DNA of 64,000 bases from Halichondria panicea (GCF_963675165.1 NC_087393.1:413502-477501), one strand, 5' to 3'. Shown: positions 12,190-25,388, counted from the stretch's first letter. The notes: generated by a model not told the origin, from the letters alone. A program made the numbers and translations.

Positions 12190-14095
12190 GGGGGGGGGGT
12201 ATGTACTATAAGCTGTATAGTGTGTGCTTATAGCCCATACTTTTTCTTCAAAAATGAAGGATTTTGGCCCAAAATAAATCAATATACAATCTTATAGCTT
12301 TATCAAAGAACACTAACGCAAGTTATGGGCAGTCAAAGCTACAAAACAGGCTAATTTCAGAAAGGCATATGTGGGGATAATTATGTATTGCATACAAGCT
12401 GTGTATAGAGGTACACACTCACCTATGCAAAGAACAGTGAAGATGTCTTGAGACACGGTTCCATCAATCTCCTTGAATGGCACCACCTACACACACACAC
12501 TGGACAATAGACCACACCCACTACCACACCCACCTGTCTTTTAGCACCACTCTTAAACAGACTCCCGGTGAGACTAGACGATGGCAGACTGTACGTGTTC
12601 CGTCCTGCCCCTCGTAACCAGTTCCCCAGCTGTCCACTGACCCCCCTCAGTCGGTCCTCAGGCACACGCTCGAGCCCTCGGCCGTGGGAACAGAGGGTGT
12701 GGAAACAGGAGAGGGACGCGAGGAGACGCTCCTCTTCAGAGCCAGGCTGCATCAACCAGCTGTGTGTGCGTGCAGGAGGTAGTTGCATTAGTGAGAAGTA
12801 GATTGAAAGCCTGGATTCATCCTCAGAAAGTGTTCTCATGCTAAGTTCATTTAGAGTTGGCTCTGTAACTAGAGTTCTGATGGTCCAAATTCAACGATTT
12901 CTTGATTTTTTGAAAGCTTATAAAGAAAATTGGAATAGGCCATAATTTCCCATTTTCAAAAAATAACCATGGTATTTGTCAAAAACAGGCCGAATTAGAC
13001 TTTTGATTTTAACACATCATCTGAAAAGGCCTCTCTCTAAGCATTCAGAAAATCATAAAATTAACGTTATTGGACCAACAAAACTAAAGTTATGGCTGTT
13101 CAAAGATGCTCTATTAATTGTAACGCTCTATGGATTCATACCATTTAAAGACTATCACAATAAAAGATGGGAGGGGCTTACTTGACTAGCTTGGGTGCTA
13201 GAGTGCTGAGCTTCTCCTGACAGTTGGTCTGGGCCAATAGGACGGGGAGGAAGTACGGCACATTGCTCATCTCCACAGGGGGTTTGAAGTCGCTCACGGC
13301 AACATGTCTAGAGGGAGAGAGGTCTTGTAGCACGACACTGGCCAGGAGCCGTACGCGGGGACCTCCCTGTTCCGGTTCCAGAATCAGACTTTGCAGCAGA
13401 CGGAATATGTTTGTTGACAGACTGTGTGTGTGTGGAATGGGAAAATTGTTAGTCCAGATTGCTTAGCCATGGAACCCACCACTACTAACAGAGCATACTA
13501 TTAGCTCTGGTAAGCCCAATAATCAACCTTCCCATTCTTAGATATTAAACTCTGAAATATTACAGCTAACACGTTCTACCTTTAAAGTAGACCTTCTACT
13601 ACCTGTACATAACAAAAATAATAATAACAGAGTGCTACTTACTTGCGACTGTACTTTGTGGCTGCAGTAAGGACATATAGTTGTCTGAGCAGAGTGAGGC
13701 AGCCAGGTCCTCTGTCACTGGACTGGAGCACCTCCCTTAATGACCCCACCCATTCCTCAAACTCTTTACCGTGGACACCTCTGTCAAATCAACCCAGCAA
13801 TAAGTACAGATAATAATTAAGTATTTAAAGTGAAATTTTATGATCTATCCAAAAGTATAAGGATAGAATCGTAAATTGGGGATAAAAACAGTACGGTATG
13901 CATGCTACATGGAACCAACATTGCTTATTGTTCGTTGAGTGAAGTTTTATACATTGGGGCCAAAGTTCTGTCAATACAAATAATTATAAGCTTAACTCTC
14001 TACAGACTAGCTGTATTGCATAGTCTCTCTCACCTAGCTTGCTGGTAGAGGGTGTCCTCAAGAGAGCTGCCATTGCTCCCTGGAGAAAAAGACAT
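8448..14095 (-). CDS. AP5Z1: AP-5 complex subunit zeta-1
   Basis: AP5Z1 is the zeta subunit of the AP-5 adaptor, which acts with SPG11/SPG15 at late endosomes. About 16 minus-strand exons run from ATG 14095 (MSFSPG..., ending LYQQAR as in human LLHQAR) to a TAA at 8450-8448. Approximate exons: 14095-14034, 13782-13644, 13422-13182, 12763-12532, 12486-12424, 12140-11990, 11937-11720, 11653-11617, 11518-11351, 11188-11113, 10802-10701, 10492-10110, 9836-9592, 9417-9341, 9138-8971 and 8648-8448. Blocks matching human AP5Z1 include ATKYSRK, EIDGTVSQDIFTVL, LVKFFLNHG, STFDLPCLSATL, WALGEYSHAGYDSRCT, VAKIASRCQDLIPRA and RANELVHVLKIPSIASAVL. Several acceptors follow CA-rich tracts. Exon edges in the 11.6-12.8 kb part are least certain. 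Confidence 0.9.
10805..10895. repeat. Polypurine GGGA/GGAA tract beside an AP5Z1 acceptor
   Basis: About 90 bp of G/A only, mostly GGGAGGAA-like units, on the plus strand. On the AP5Z1 sense (minus) strand it is an extreme polypyrimidine tract ending in CCCTCCAG directly before the exon starting near 10802. Plus-strand G runs could form quadruplexes. Confidence 0.8.
12840..13165. repeat. Intronic foldback repeat (family shared with 34.4, 37.4, 53.4, 55.0 and 57.0 kb)
   Basis: Left part contains GATGGTCCAAATTCAACGAT and TTTTTTGAAAGCTTA. Right part contains AAAATCATAAAATTAACG, TTGGACCAACAAAACTAAAG and TTATGGCTG, which is roughly the reverse complement of the left. The middle holds CCATGGT and AACACATCATCTGAAA. 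It lies inside an AP5Z1 intron. Confidence 0.8.
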
Positions 14096-14415
14096 CTTTG
14101 ACCTCAGCTCATGGAATAGGATTTGGCAAAGATCGCTTGAGCATGAGTGGGTGGGGCTGGAGGTTGCAGACTAGCTAGCCCCACCCACTTTTGATGCCTT
14201 GACCTCTCTCTCTGAGGTGCGGTTAATTTATGAGACTAAAGCAAATTAACACTGAACACTTCATGCTTCAAAATGTTTCAATATCAAAATAATAATAATA
14301 ATCATAAATAGAATTTGGAATTGATAATTATACAGATAATTATATACAAATAATATTTTGTACAGAAAACTGAACAGCTGAAAAGTTAAGTTAACTAGTT
14401 AGTCTGTCCACTAGT

Positions 14416-17400
14416 TCAGTGTCTCGAAGATTTTGATTTTTTGGCCTTATCAACCTTTCTAATCTTGTACTCATCTCGATGTAACTTTGCTGCCTTTTTA
14501 ATTTTTCTATCACGAGAATCCTTCTTAGATCTACTGTGCTCTTTTTTCTTCTTACTCTTTACTGCCTTCTCCTTCTCTCTTCGATCCCTGCTCTTACTAC
14601 TACTCGAGTGCTTGCGTTTAGAACGCTGCTTCAACTTCTGTAACTTCTTGCGAGCAATTCTCTCGGCCTCAGAATCTTCAGACTCACTACTACTGGAGCT
14701 GCTGTCGTACTCATCACTGCTAATTACAGGCGCTGGTTTGCGTTTCTTGATTTTTTTAGTGTGAACTATGGTCTCAGGAATTGGAATCGGTTCTAACGGT
14801 ATGGAAGATGGAAGGGGCTCGATTATGTTTTCCAATTCTCGTTGTTTGTCCAATTCTCGTTTTTTCTTAGCTCGCTCGATTTCGGCTCGCAGGTCCTCTT
14901 CTGGTGAGAGTGGTTTGGGGGTGTGGCTTGCTTGTTGGGCGACATACGGTGTTATTGGACGTGACCCTCCACTGTCACTGATCTCACCGTCCTCCTTGCC
15001 TGTGTGACAACAACCATGACAACCTGCTTTACACACTATGTGTACATGCACATGTACATGTATGTCCCTAATTACCAATGCAATTAAAATTAATATTAAT
15101 GGTTACAGCAACTTAGCGTTCAACCAAATAACCTGAAATCCACCAAGCTGCTCTTACCTCCACCTTCCTCCTTGTCAGTCTCAGTCTCTGGTGTGACTCC
15201 ACCCAGGACCACACCCAACTCTTGATCCAGGCCGTCAATATCTCCATCGATATGGACTTCCACTAATACTCCATCATCAACATCGCTACTCACAGCCGTC
15301 TGAGTGTCCTCATTCAGTTCCACTTCTATTGTAGAACTATCCTGATCCGGAACCAGAATGGAAAGATCATCCTTCTCCATATTATTATTATTGTTCAACT
15401 CATCGCTATCAGGTTCTTGAACTGTACTAGTCTCCAGGGACTTCCCCTCCACATCTGGTGTGACCTGCTCTGCCTCCTTCAAGGAGCTAGCTTCAGAGGT
15501 GTCTACGATGGAGGATGGTTCGCTGGTTCCCTGTTCTTGGCTTTGACTCTCTCCGACTTCCATAGCGTCTATTGAAGGTGTGGTTGCGGCCTCCCCCTCT
15601 TCACGAGTACTTCTGCTGTGTCTGTGCTTTCTCTTGCTTCTCTTCTTATTCTTGTGTTTATGAGAGCCGTTTTCCTCACCCTCTGAGGGCCCATCAGTAC
15701 GAGATAAAGCAACATCAACTTTAGATCTTTTCCGATCTGGAGATACGCTTCGACTGCGATGTCTTTTAGTCGTTCTTTTCGACACTTCCTCCTTTTTCTC
15801 TCGGCTGTGTGGGCGTTTTCGGTGTGAGCGATGTTTGGTGGTGTGTTCAGTTTCTCGTTCTTGCACGTGTCGTGATCGTTTGTGTGCGTGCGTTTTTATT
15901 TTCCTTGAAGTTGTTTTGTGCTTCTTTTGGTGAGGGGATCGAGAACGTGATCGAGAATCGTAGCTCCATGATCTGGAACGGGATCTGCTATTCGAGCCGG
16001 TATTGGATCCTGACCAACTGGAATTGGAACCAGGAGTGTTAGATCTACTGCCAGTCTTTTTTGTCCTGGAAGAATTTTAGAATGAGTTACATGTATGTAC
16101 AATTGCGTTGGGTACATGCATGTACAATGTACGTTATTCACTAGTTTCAGACAACAACTTGAATACAAGATACACGATCAATGAATAATTTTACTCACAA
16201 AAGTTTCAACAGCTTCTGTTGTCTGTAGAATTCGTCGGCACTGAGTGGCGGAGGGGAGGGGCTAGTCTTGCCATGGCTCAGGAGGAGGTCAGCAGCACTG
16301 GAGGGAGGAAGAACCTCACTTACATGATTGTACATGGTGATACAACGATCAGTATAGACGGAATTTTGGGCCTAATTAAGATTGCTACTTAACATCTAGT
16401 TCACCTGACATCAATCAACAAACGAATCGGCTAGGTTGACCCCCTAGCTTACATGCGGAAGATGTTGTGCCTCTACAGTACTGAGACTACACTATATATG
16501 CACACCTGGTTAGTCGTGGTTGAGGGAGCAAGGTGGGAGCCAGGAGGTGGGCGGGAGGATAGACACCAGGACGCAGGAGGTGGGCCCTGGGGTCCATTTT
16601 TATCACTGGTACACTTCCTGTGAGGCAGGAAGTACAGGAATGCTAGTATTGCTGTGTAGTCAGCAGTATTTACATGACTTGTACAGATGCTAAGTCATGT
16701 AATAGTAAATGCTAGCTAAGTAATTTAACCTGGAGGCAACAGTACATACAATCAACGTATGTAGATACTGTATACAATATGGTTACCTGCTGAGCTTATA
16801 CCAGCCAGACCATTCAGCATAATCTTTTCTAGTTTCAAGTTTGCCTCTGCCAGGAGAGGGGAGTCCGGGGTACATGGTGTAGGCGGGCTGGCAGGTGTAA
16901 CCATAGTGTTGCTCTCACTGACAGCAGCTGCTGTGCTGTTGGTGACTGCCTCGCTGGCTGTCTTATCTGAAGGACCATCTGTAGTGTCGTTGTTGTTTCG
17001 TGGAGAGTTGATTTCAGTGATTGTGGTAGAAGTGGAGTCTTGTGATTGAGTAGCACTGGTTGTGAGGATGGTGGAAGCCTTAGCAGTGGTGTGTGGGGAT
17101 TGTGAGGGTGTGGGTGTGGGGGCGGGGAGACGGATGGCCAGCGGAGCTTGTTTGACGAATCCCCTAGCAACTGCTTCGCTTTTCTCCTCAGCTGCCTTCA
17201 GTTGGAAATTCTTAGCAGCCTGCATACGAGTGTGTGTGTGTGTGTGTGTGTGTGCGTGCGTGCGTGTGTGTGTGACAATGCAATGAGGCTAAACCTGTAA
17301 AGGTTGTACAGTTAAAGCAATTTTATAACTATATTGAGCATGAAAGAGAGAAATCTCTTAGATAATTATTATGCATAACATACACTATTAGCGTAAGCTT

Positions 17401-17768
17401 TCCCAGCTCATCAAAAGTACATAAAGAAGATATAGACACAACACTAGACCACACACACTACTCACTGTTCTGAGTGCTTTGTTGGGAGCCAGTCTCTCTG
17501 GTGACACATCAGAGGCCTTACACATGGGACAAGTGAACTCCTTCTCACAGAGGTGGTCCTGGATACACTCATAACAGAAGCTCTCCCCACAGCAAGGGAT
17601 GATGACTGCATCGCGTACCAGCTCCTTACACAGATGACAGAGAAGCTCCGGTGGAACCTTGGCCTCTTTAGGAGCCTCCATTGCAGCACCTGTCTTCTTG
17701 CCCTTCATCTGGGAGTTGAGGAATGCTTGACTGTGTGTGTGTGTGTGTGGAGTGTGTGTGTGTGTGTG

Positions 17769-17803
<35 letters not shown>

Positions 17804-19985
17804 GGGGGTTAACTATGTATGAAGGACATTAATGATAATTTTCGTAACATTTTTTATATAACAGATATGTGACTTACTAGTCTACGGCTCGTACAACAAG
17901 GTTGCCATGACGATCCATCATAGCCCCCTGTACGTCGCCAGGGGCAGGGATCAACTGATTGGACGGAGTTCCTCGGACGGGCTTGTAGCGGTAGTTGTCG
18001 AATTTGGGGTCCTATATCGCAAAAAAACAACATTATTAATCATTTATCGTGAATAAAGAGAGTACACACATACCCCGTTGGTTGGGCATTGATTGATGAA
18101 GTGCCCTTGTTGCCCACAGCGATAGCAGCGATAGGTGGGCGGAGGAGGTCTCGTCATCATACCCCCACCACCTACACCACCTCCTCCTCCTCCGCCACCT
18201 CCTCTGCGAGGGCCAGCAAACTTGACATACCTGTAAAGAAGCAGATCAACTTGAATAGACCGTACACTCAGTATGGAAAGCAGTGTACGTAACACGTAAT
18301 GTGTGTACCTTGAAGGGTTGTAGTCCTCAGCCGATTGGTTCATCATGGCAATCATCTTCTCCTCTTCAGTCGCATTTGCCTTGGAGAGGTCGGGCATCTG
18401 TACAGCCAGGGGGTGGGAATGATGTATCACCCTTATCAGCGTAAACTACTATATTGGCTTTATTCATGCTTAGTTAGGAAATTTCCATACAATGTCCTAG
18501 GACATTCAATGGTTGTTAATTAAACCACAAGAATTTGTGAGTGCACCATTTTATTTGTGGTACACGCACCTTGGCGAGTTGTTCGGCGGATAGCTTCCCG
18601 TCCTGCACCGTCTCCGAGGCCGAGGTAAGTGCAGGGAGGGCAGTGGAGGGGATTCCCCCGGTAGTGGTAGCCCTGGACGATGCCTTGAGGAACATAGCAT
18701 ACAGTCATACACAAACGATTACGTGGATGCTACTACATCCTGTAACACGAGTACGGAACAATACCCTTATAGCATACAAGTGCAAGTGCAAATACATGTT
18801 GAATACAATGTACAGTACATGCAATATCCATTAATTAAAATTAACAACCGAAATGTACCTCATCATTAATTCACAGAGCAAATTTAGTAATCACTAAAAA
18901 AGCCCAAGCAACCATATATCCTAGTAACAGTTCACGTACGACAAGGGAGAAGACAATAGTCACTGAGCACATGCAATGCCTCTAATTAGACACCCACCCA
19001 CCCCGAAAAAAAAAACTTGATACAACAGTACGGCGGCCAAAGGCAGTCACACGCGTACTTGTACCTGAACATCCATTGCACAAAACTGACTGAATTTGAT
19101 ATATATAATACTAAAGTGATTTTAAGAGTCCTCAGGTATGAGGTAATACTAACAGCAGTCCACTTCTTGAAGGTACGGTAATATAGGTAAGATACAGAGG
19201 TGGAGGCTAATAGACATACTGGTTGTGGGAGGGAGGGGTCTTGATTCCTGTAGTGTGTGGGTGTGTGAGATGGGGAACACTGATACATGTACATGTAAGT
19301 GAACACACGTACACCATAAAACCAAAACATGTACACACAGTGTATAATCTTGAAACTGTTTTAATAACTATCTTTACGTACATTCAGGAAATGTTTCCAA
19401 CACGCATTGAGGAAGTAAGTTACTGAACCTCTCAATAGACTATAGACTATACAGTACACACAACAATAGACTCAAGTAACACTGTATGTCAACTGAACTG
19501 TGGTGGTGGTACTCACTGTGTTTTGGGTATCTTGGGAGCATTGACGAGGGGAACACGACTGATAATCACCGAGGAGTTGCGTGATACCATCTCATTGTCA
19601 TCCTTGTACACTGCACACGCACACACAAAGAGATCTCATAATTATAATTATTGGACCACATCCAAATACATAGCACACACAAAGAAACCACGAACATCAT
19701 AATTATATACACAGGCAGACAAAATCTTGCTCACTTTGGACCTAACAATGATAGGACATGTACGTATACAATAGCACCACATTTATATCTAATATAAACC
19801 GTTAATATTTATGTACATTTCTTGCTCTGTGCGTCCCTGACACTCAGAGAGTACTGGTTGGCTCCGCCGATCTTCTTCTGTTTCATTATAGCCTCCTTAA
19901 GCTCCCCCAGGGAAATCTGGAGTCCTCCAAACGACACTTTCTCATACTCCAAGTTGCTCTTGAACTTGAAATGGATACAAGACAT
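14416..19985 (-). CDS. RBBP6: RBBP6, E3 ubiquitin ligase with DWNN, zinc knuckle, RING and RS-rich tail
   Basis: RBBP6 (yeast Mpe1) works in pre-mRNA 3' end processing and ubiquitinates partners in the nucleus. Start at 19985: MSCIHFKFKSNLEYEKVSF... is the ubiquitin-like DWNN domain (human MSCVHYKF), completed by the exon 19610-19518. Later exons (about 18686-18570, 18400-18310, 18230-18076, 18013-17880, 17731-17465) carry the zinc knuckle CYRCGQQGHFINQCP, then the RING beginning LLCHLCKELVRDAVIIPCCG with CPMC. These are in the human order and spacing. Downstream exons (17225 to 14416) encode Pro/Ser-rich and then long Arg-Ser/Lys-rich stretches ending in KSKSSRH. Junction phases were checked from the DWNN domain through the RING and fit. 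The glycine run before the zinc knuckle is unusual. The gene is divergent from DPH7, and its stop lies 321 bp upstream of the AP5Z1 start on the same strand. Confidence 0.92.
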
Positions 19986-20220
19986 CTTTGACAACTCTCT
20001 TTAGCTCACACACTCTGTAGGAACAAGACAACAGTAACCTGAGTCTAGTAGGGCCTAAAGACAGTACCTAGAGCTATAGTAAAGCTAACTTACCTTCTGT
20101 TTGTAATTGTATGGCCAAAGAGACATCAATTAATATTATTTACTAGCGTTCGTAGTCTACATGTGATATCGTATCTATTTAGACGGAATAGAGAAAAATT
20201 GGAAATTAAAATAACCCACA
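19986..20220. promoter_or_regulatory. Presumed bidirectional promoter RBBP6/DPH7
   Basis: Only 235 bp separate the two opposing start codons. No TATA box is obvious. Assignment rests on geometry only. Confidence 0.45.
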
Positions 20221-21775
20221 TGGCTTTTGCAAAGATGAGCAACTTAGCAACAACACTACTCGAGATGGACACAGTCCTCACTCCAGACTCTGTAGAATGG
20301 TGTCCAATGGACTCTGCGAGACCTCTGATAGCGCTGGGGACCTATCAGCTGGACGAGGCGACGAGAGAGAGGCGAGGGTCGCTCAGTCTGTACCAGTATG
20401 CGTATGGAGAGGTTGCTTTGACTCAAGTAGCTCAGAATAAAACAGATGATATCAAGAATGGAATCCTGGACATGAAATGGTGTGTGTTCAACAAAGTTCT
20501 AGTGTGTAAGACTTGTGTACAGTGCTATCATAGGAGAGGGGACGGTGTGTGTCTGGCCCTGGCTGGTTCTGATGGAACTGTATCGTTACTGAGAGTATCT
20601 CAAACACCACATTCAATAGTGAGTATCGTGTGTACATCAGCCACTGCATGTACTGGATGATCGTGTGTACAGGATGTGGAGGTATTGCAGCGTGCTGAGC
20701 TGGCTGGTAGCCCTGAACAATCACCCCTCTGTCTGTCTCTAGACTGGAGCAAGTCGACAGAGTAAGCTATAACTGTTTCTGGATGTGTAATAATATCACC
20801 TAGAACTTTAATAGTAGCTCAGATAGCTCCACAACAAGAGCCTGACAGTCGCCTAAATAATCGACAGCCATGTGTGTAGTAATCATGATGCTAACGAAAC
20901 TTTTGTTATACATACATGTATGTACCTATAGCTTAACTAGCCTCTACGCTTAATGAGCTGATTGTGCATGGCTAGTATTCTTATGTCACAAGCTGTGGTG
21001 TACGTTATGCAGGAAAGATATTGCAGTAAGTGACTCCAAGGGACAGCTGAGCCTGGTGAAACTGTCAGAGGCAGAAGGAACAGTCTCGAGGCAATGGAGT
21101 GCTCATAGCTACGAAGCGTGGATTGTGGCTTTCGGGTGGTACGAACCCTGGACCCTGTACTCTGGTGGTGATGACTCTAGACTGTGTGTGTGGGACTGTA
21201 GGACTCCGTGTAGTAGACCAACACTGGTCAGCAAGAGGTAGGGCTATTGTATTTAATTCATGCTTTAATTTGCTCCATGCAGGCACACAATGGGAGTGTG
21301 CAGCTTACAATCTCATCCTACTAAAGGCCATCTCCTAGCATCAGGCAGGTGAGCAGTCTCACAGACCCCCCGCATGCATACACATACCCCTCACATGCAT
21401 ACACATATCCCCCCACATGCATATACACTTACCCCCCACAGCTATGACGAGACTCTCCTGCTGTGGGACACTCGGAGCATGACCACACCTCTCAAAGAGG
21501 CTCACCTCGGTGGAGGGATATGGAGAATCAAATGGAACACTGAGCACTCAGACCTACTAGCCACAGCTTGTATGCACAATGGCTTCCAGCTGGTCCACTG
21601 TCACCTAGACTCCTCTACAGAGCCTGAGGTTGTGTGTGAATATCAGCAGCACAAGTCCCTGGCCTACGGCATAGACTGGACTCCATTACATAGTGGTAGT
21701 GATGTCCTAACTCTGGCTAGCTGCTCTTTTTATGATCACTCGATGCACGTTTGGTCTGCCTCCTGTATCACTTAA
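20221..21775 (+). CDS. DPH7: Diphthine methyltransferase (WD40 protein DPH7/WDR85)
   Basis: DPH7 demethylates diphthine methyl ester during diphthamide synthesis on elongation factor 2. Exons are about 20221-20618, 20670-20761, 21012-21238, 21283-21347 and 21442-21775. The start region LTPDSVEWCP and LIALGTYQL match human (LTADSVEWCPLQG, LACGTYQL). Later blocks ILDMKWC, AHSYEAWIVAFGW, YSGGDDSRLCVWD, HTMGVCSLQSHP, SYDETLLLWDTRSM, GGGIWRIKWN and LATACMHNGF follow the human protein in order. The methionine at 20221 (MAFAKMSN) or the one at 20236 could be the start. The C-terminus ends on the last WD blade (FYDHSMHVW), as expected. The gene is tail-to-tail with the Amun-like gene, with stops 82 bp apart. 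Confidence 0.93.
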
Positions 21776-21857
21776 TTCTTTGTATTATACAATTTTGAAT
21801 CATAATTAATAGTGAAGATTTTAATAGTGAAGATATATACAATTATGACAAATAATT

Positions 21858-23157
21858 TTAGGAGTTTGGTTTAGACTTCTTATTGACAGAAAGATGTTCA
21901 CAACTACTTATTCTCTTTCTACATGAGCTAATAGTTAAATCGAGGATTTCAGGCTTTAGTTTCTGTGCCAAGTGATGCGCCCACAAAGCCAGTTCCACAT
22001 CATGGGCTGTCCAGTGGGTCTTGTCTGGGCCATTAGGGGACACTGTAGCACCATTAGGGGACACTGTAGCACCTGGAAATAGGAGAAACGTGAAATTATA
22101 CAATCTACATAATTATATAAAAGCATGTTTCTGGCAAACCTAAATATACTAACATATTGTGTTGAGTTCTTTGGCTTTATCTCCCACTGCCTCGGTGTAG
22201 GAGAGATAGTGTTTGAGTGTGTAGTCGAGTTTGCCCAGTCCTGGTACAGCCATCACAGCCTCGTCCGCCATAAAGGGAGCATTGTCTGGGGCAGCAGCAC
22301 ACAACAGGGCTGCAAGGGGGGATGATGGTAGGGTACGATGGTTGTTGGGACCACTATAATTAGGACTGGGAACGAAACTATTTCTACAGTCAACATGAAA
22401 ATCATGCCTTGATTGTTTTTTATGCAAATGCATGAACCTTAAAAAAATTGAAAATATAGGTATACAGTAACAATTAGAGACCACCCTCCCCCCCCCCCCA
22501 CACACACACACACACCTGAAGCAGTGGCTGGTCCCACTCCCCTCAGCTGACACAGGGTCTCCACCGCTCCCTTCAAATTGGGGAGTAGGGAAAACCCCTT
22601 CCTGGTCACCCTCTCCACACTCTCCGGACTGTTCTCTCTGATCAATTCTGTTAAACGAGGCCGAAACTTGCCACGCTAGAGGAAATAAGATTTAAAACAA
22701 TAATAACTATGAAAATCTAGAAATTGTTTGACCTAATTTCGACCAACTATGGCCGGCCGGCGGGCCGCAGGATTTATCATATGTCATACCGTGAGTTTCC
22801 AAGCCATCAGTTTGCAAAGCTCTTCGTGTTTCAAGTGAGGCTCCTCCCTGGAGGACACCACATCAGGGAGCTCATCTTGATACCTGGAGAGGTGAAACAT
22901 CAATCAATTTATATTGACATTCTATACTGGTTACTTCTATACCATGTGTCCAGTTCAAGCAGAGTGTGTTTCTTTGGCTTTGAGCTCTTTTTCTCCTTCT
23001 GTGCAGATATCTCTTCGATGATGGAGTGGTAGCAGTTGTAGGAGGCCCTCCAAAGCTGTAGATCACAGCTCTCAAATAGACCACTTGCAGCAGCAGCCAT
23101 GCTTAGCTTTGTGAAGGGAGGGGGTGTGTCAGCTCTGGCTATAGTCTTGCGGGCCAT
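21858..23157 (-). CDS. Amun-like protein with helix-hairpin-helix (DNA-glycosylase-like) fold
   Basis: Minus-strand exons about 23157-22944, 22886-22787, 22678-22518, 22308-22157 and 22074-21858. The product has an N-terminal helical part, then YQDELPDVVSSREEPHLKHEELCKLMAWKL, RGKFRPRL, and a helix-hairpin-helix LRGVGPATASALLCAA followed by an Asp in FMADEAVM where HhH-GPD glycosylases keep their catalytic Asp. The block WKLxRGKFRPRL is, from memory, a hallmark of a conserved family in fungi, plants and invertebrates that includes Drosophila Amun. Activity is unproven. A duplicated GATVSPN is visible where the last exon begins. The start could instead be Met at 23100. One donor is embedded in a GT run (see findings). 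Confidence 0.7.
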
Positions 23158-23261
23158 ACCGCATAAATAAAAAATAAAAACGTCTGGCCCGAACGACTAG
23201 CAAGGGGTGTGTCAGCTAGGTGGTCTACCCACGTACGTGGAGTAGAGTATACAGGAACACA

Positions 23262-24141
23262 ATGTCAGCCCAAAGGGAAGGAAGGAGGCTTAGAAGAATC
23301 AAGTAAGCTACTCACTTGGTTTACGTAAGCTTTGATCTCATTCACCCATGTTGTTGGTTATGGGTTGCCTATTGATGCATAAAATAGTGGAATCTAGCTG
23401 AGTACCTCAGCTATTAATCGGTAGCATATCTCACTCATTGTTAATAATTACCACAGATGGTGGAATGGACAAAAAAAGCAGTTGGTGAAATCTGAAACTC
23501 CGACTGAGGAAGGCAGTACGCTTCCAGTGACGTCTGTACGGAAACACAGGAGTACAACAATTGCAGTGAAACAAACAACTGGCTCAGGTCGTGGCTTCCG
23601 GTCCCAAATTACAGGATCTGATTTTGTATCTGATACCGATATTACCAGGAATGATGCTGCTCACATGATACACACGCCATCTGCACCACTTCCGAAAGTA
23701 TATCATAGTTCAAGTGATGAAGACGACGTTACAGAACCAACAGTGGACACCCCATCAACTGATATTACGGACACTCCTACTGATGATGTCATTAAGACTC
23801 AGAGTAAACAAAAACGTCGCTACCTTTTATTCTTAGGCAACATTTCCATGGACGCCACACAAGAAGATATTCAGACGCATTTCAAGAAAAAGGGTGTGGT
23901 TTTCAAAGAGCTACGACTGCTCACGTACAAAGACACGGGCAAGTCACGAGGGTGTGCTTTTGCAGAGTTTGAAAATGATCGTTTGATGAAAAATGCTCTC
24001 AAGTTTCATCGCAGTAAACTGAAGGGAAAGGCAATAAACATCGAGGTGACGTGTGGGGGCGGGGGAAAAGGAGCAGACAGAAGAGCCAAAATTGAACATA
24101 AGAACAGGAAACAAAGAGTAGCTAGAGCCAAAAAAATCTAA
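23262..24141 (+). CDS. Single-RRM nucleolar-type RNA-binding protein (Nop6-like)
   Basis: Two exons, 23262-23302 and 23457-24141, join in frame (MSAQREGRRRLRRI then KWWNGQKKQ) to about 241 residues. The N-terminal half is acidic, Ser/Thr-rich and disordered (YHSSSDEDDV). One RRM follows, with RNP2-like LLFLGNIS and RNP1-like KSRGCAFAEF. It is followed by a basic tail with CGGGGKGADRRAKIEHKN. An RRM followed by a GGGG-basic tail resembles yeast Nop6 and plant relatives in small-subunit ribosome assembly, though similarity is by motif only. It is head-to-head with the Amun-like gene with 104 bp between starts, so a shared promoter is likely. Confidence 0.75.
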
Positions 24142-25230
24142 CACTGATTGAAAAAAACTCTACCCTGGAATTTATTGAATAGTAAGTTATTCATTTTTTG
24201 GCATGTTCGTTTGTGTGTGTGTGGATTCACTCTGTGGGGAAGTTATGTTTATTTCTTGCTAAATGTCAATACTGAGTATTGTCCAACTGTCACATTAGTG
24301 AGCTTGGTCAAGTGTGGAGATGGTTTGTGTTAAGTATCCATGAGGCTGCACGCGCACATGTAATTGAACTGTTAATGTGCAAATTCCAAATAGTTAGAAA
24401 CTGACTCCAGATTGTCTACTCCCCCCCTCCACCCATAGAGCCGACTCCAGGCTGTCTAGCTCCCCCCCCCCTTAGAGACAATTAATGCATCTTGAAATTC
24501 CCCCTTAGTATGATTTTGTGTGGTATAGTTCTCAATGTATGTAGACGCTAATCATTAACGGAACATTCTGTTATCGTTTCATGATCTGTGTACATGTACC
24601 TACTTAGTTAAATACGTACATGCTTAACCTCCAAATATCTGCTTATGCTGGGTCAACAGGTTGTTATTCTAGCCTTTGATGGCCATTAGTTGTCCTTACT
24701 AGTATAGCTCTATGTGTAACTTTATCCCTTCATAACAGGCGTCATTAAATGCCATTCAGCAATGATAATAGGGAACTGTTTGGAAACGCACAATTATCCA
24801 TGATATGCGTGAGTGCCTGTTTATGTTGACATGTTTACAGCTGTCTCTTGCTTTGAGTGCAGTCAGTTCACCCCCCCACACACTGACCTCACTACCAAGC
24901 TAGCTAGTGAGTCCAGGCAGAGCCATTTTTGCTCATTTTAGCATATACGCTAATTTGGTATGTGCTGTAGCATGGCCTGGGGGTCAACTGTAGCCTAGGT
25001 GACATTGTCTGTTCATATGTGGAATGTAGCTTGAAGCATGTCCCTTGGGGCTTTTCATCTAATTGAAGTCTTGAACCTGAAAAACGCCCCACCACTGTAG
25101 TAGGGGCAACACGACTCTAAGTAATGAAATGTATGCTGAGTTGTAGATTTGCTTACTATGGAAATAATTGTGTGTGTGCGTGGGTATTGCATAGTTAATG
25201 GTGTGCAGTATTATAATAAGTCTACGCATG

Positions 25231-25388
25231 TACATGCATGTAGGTATATGTACATGCATGTAGGTATATGTACATGCATGTAGGTATATGTACATGCATG
25301 TGGGTACATGTACATGCATGTAGGTATATGTACATGCATGTAGGTACATGTACATGCATGTAGGTACATGTACATGCATGTAGGTATA
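25231..25388. repeat. 20-bp tandem array (TACATGCATGTAGGTATATG), about 8 copies
   Basis: Eight near-perfect head-to-tail copies, varying TATATG/TACATG/GGGTACATG. The unit contains the palindrome TACATGCATGTA, so the array can form many small hairpins. Confidence 0.95.

Noticed and set aside
19160-19230. Possible extra RBBP6 exon (TATGTCTATTAGCC... on the minus strand)
   Set aside because: Joining exon 19610-19518 to 18686-18570 already keeps frame, and adding this piece brings no family similarity.
25059-25379. 106-residue His/Tyr/Met-rich minus-strand frame
   Set aside because: It is encoded by the 20-bp tandem array.
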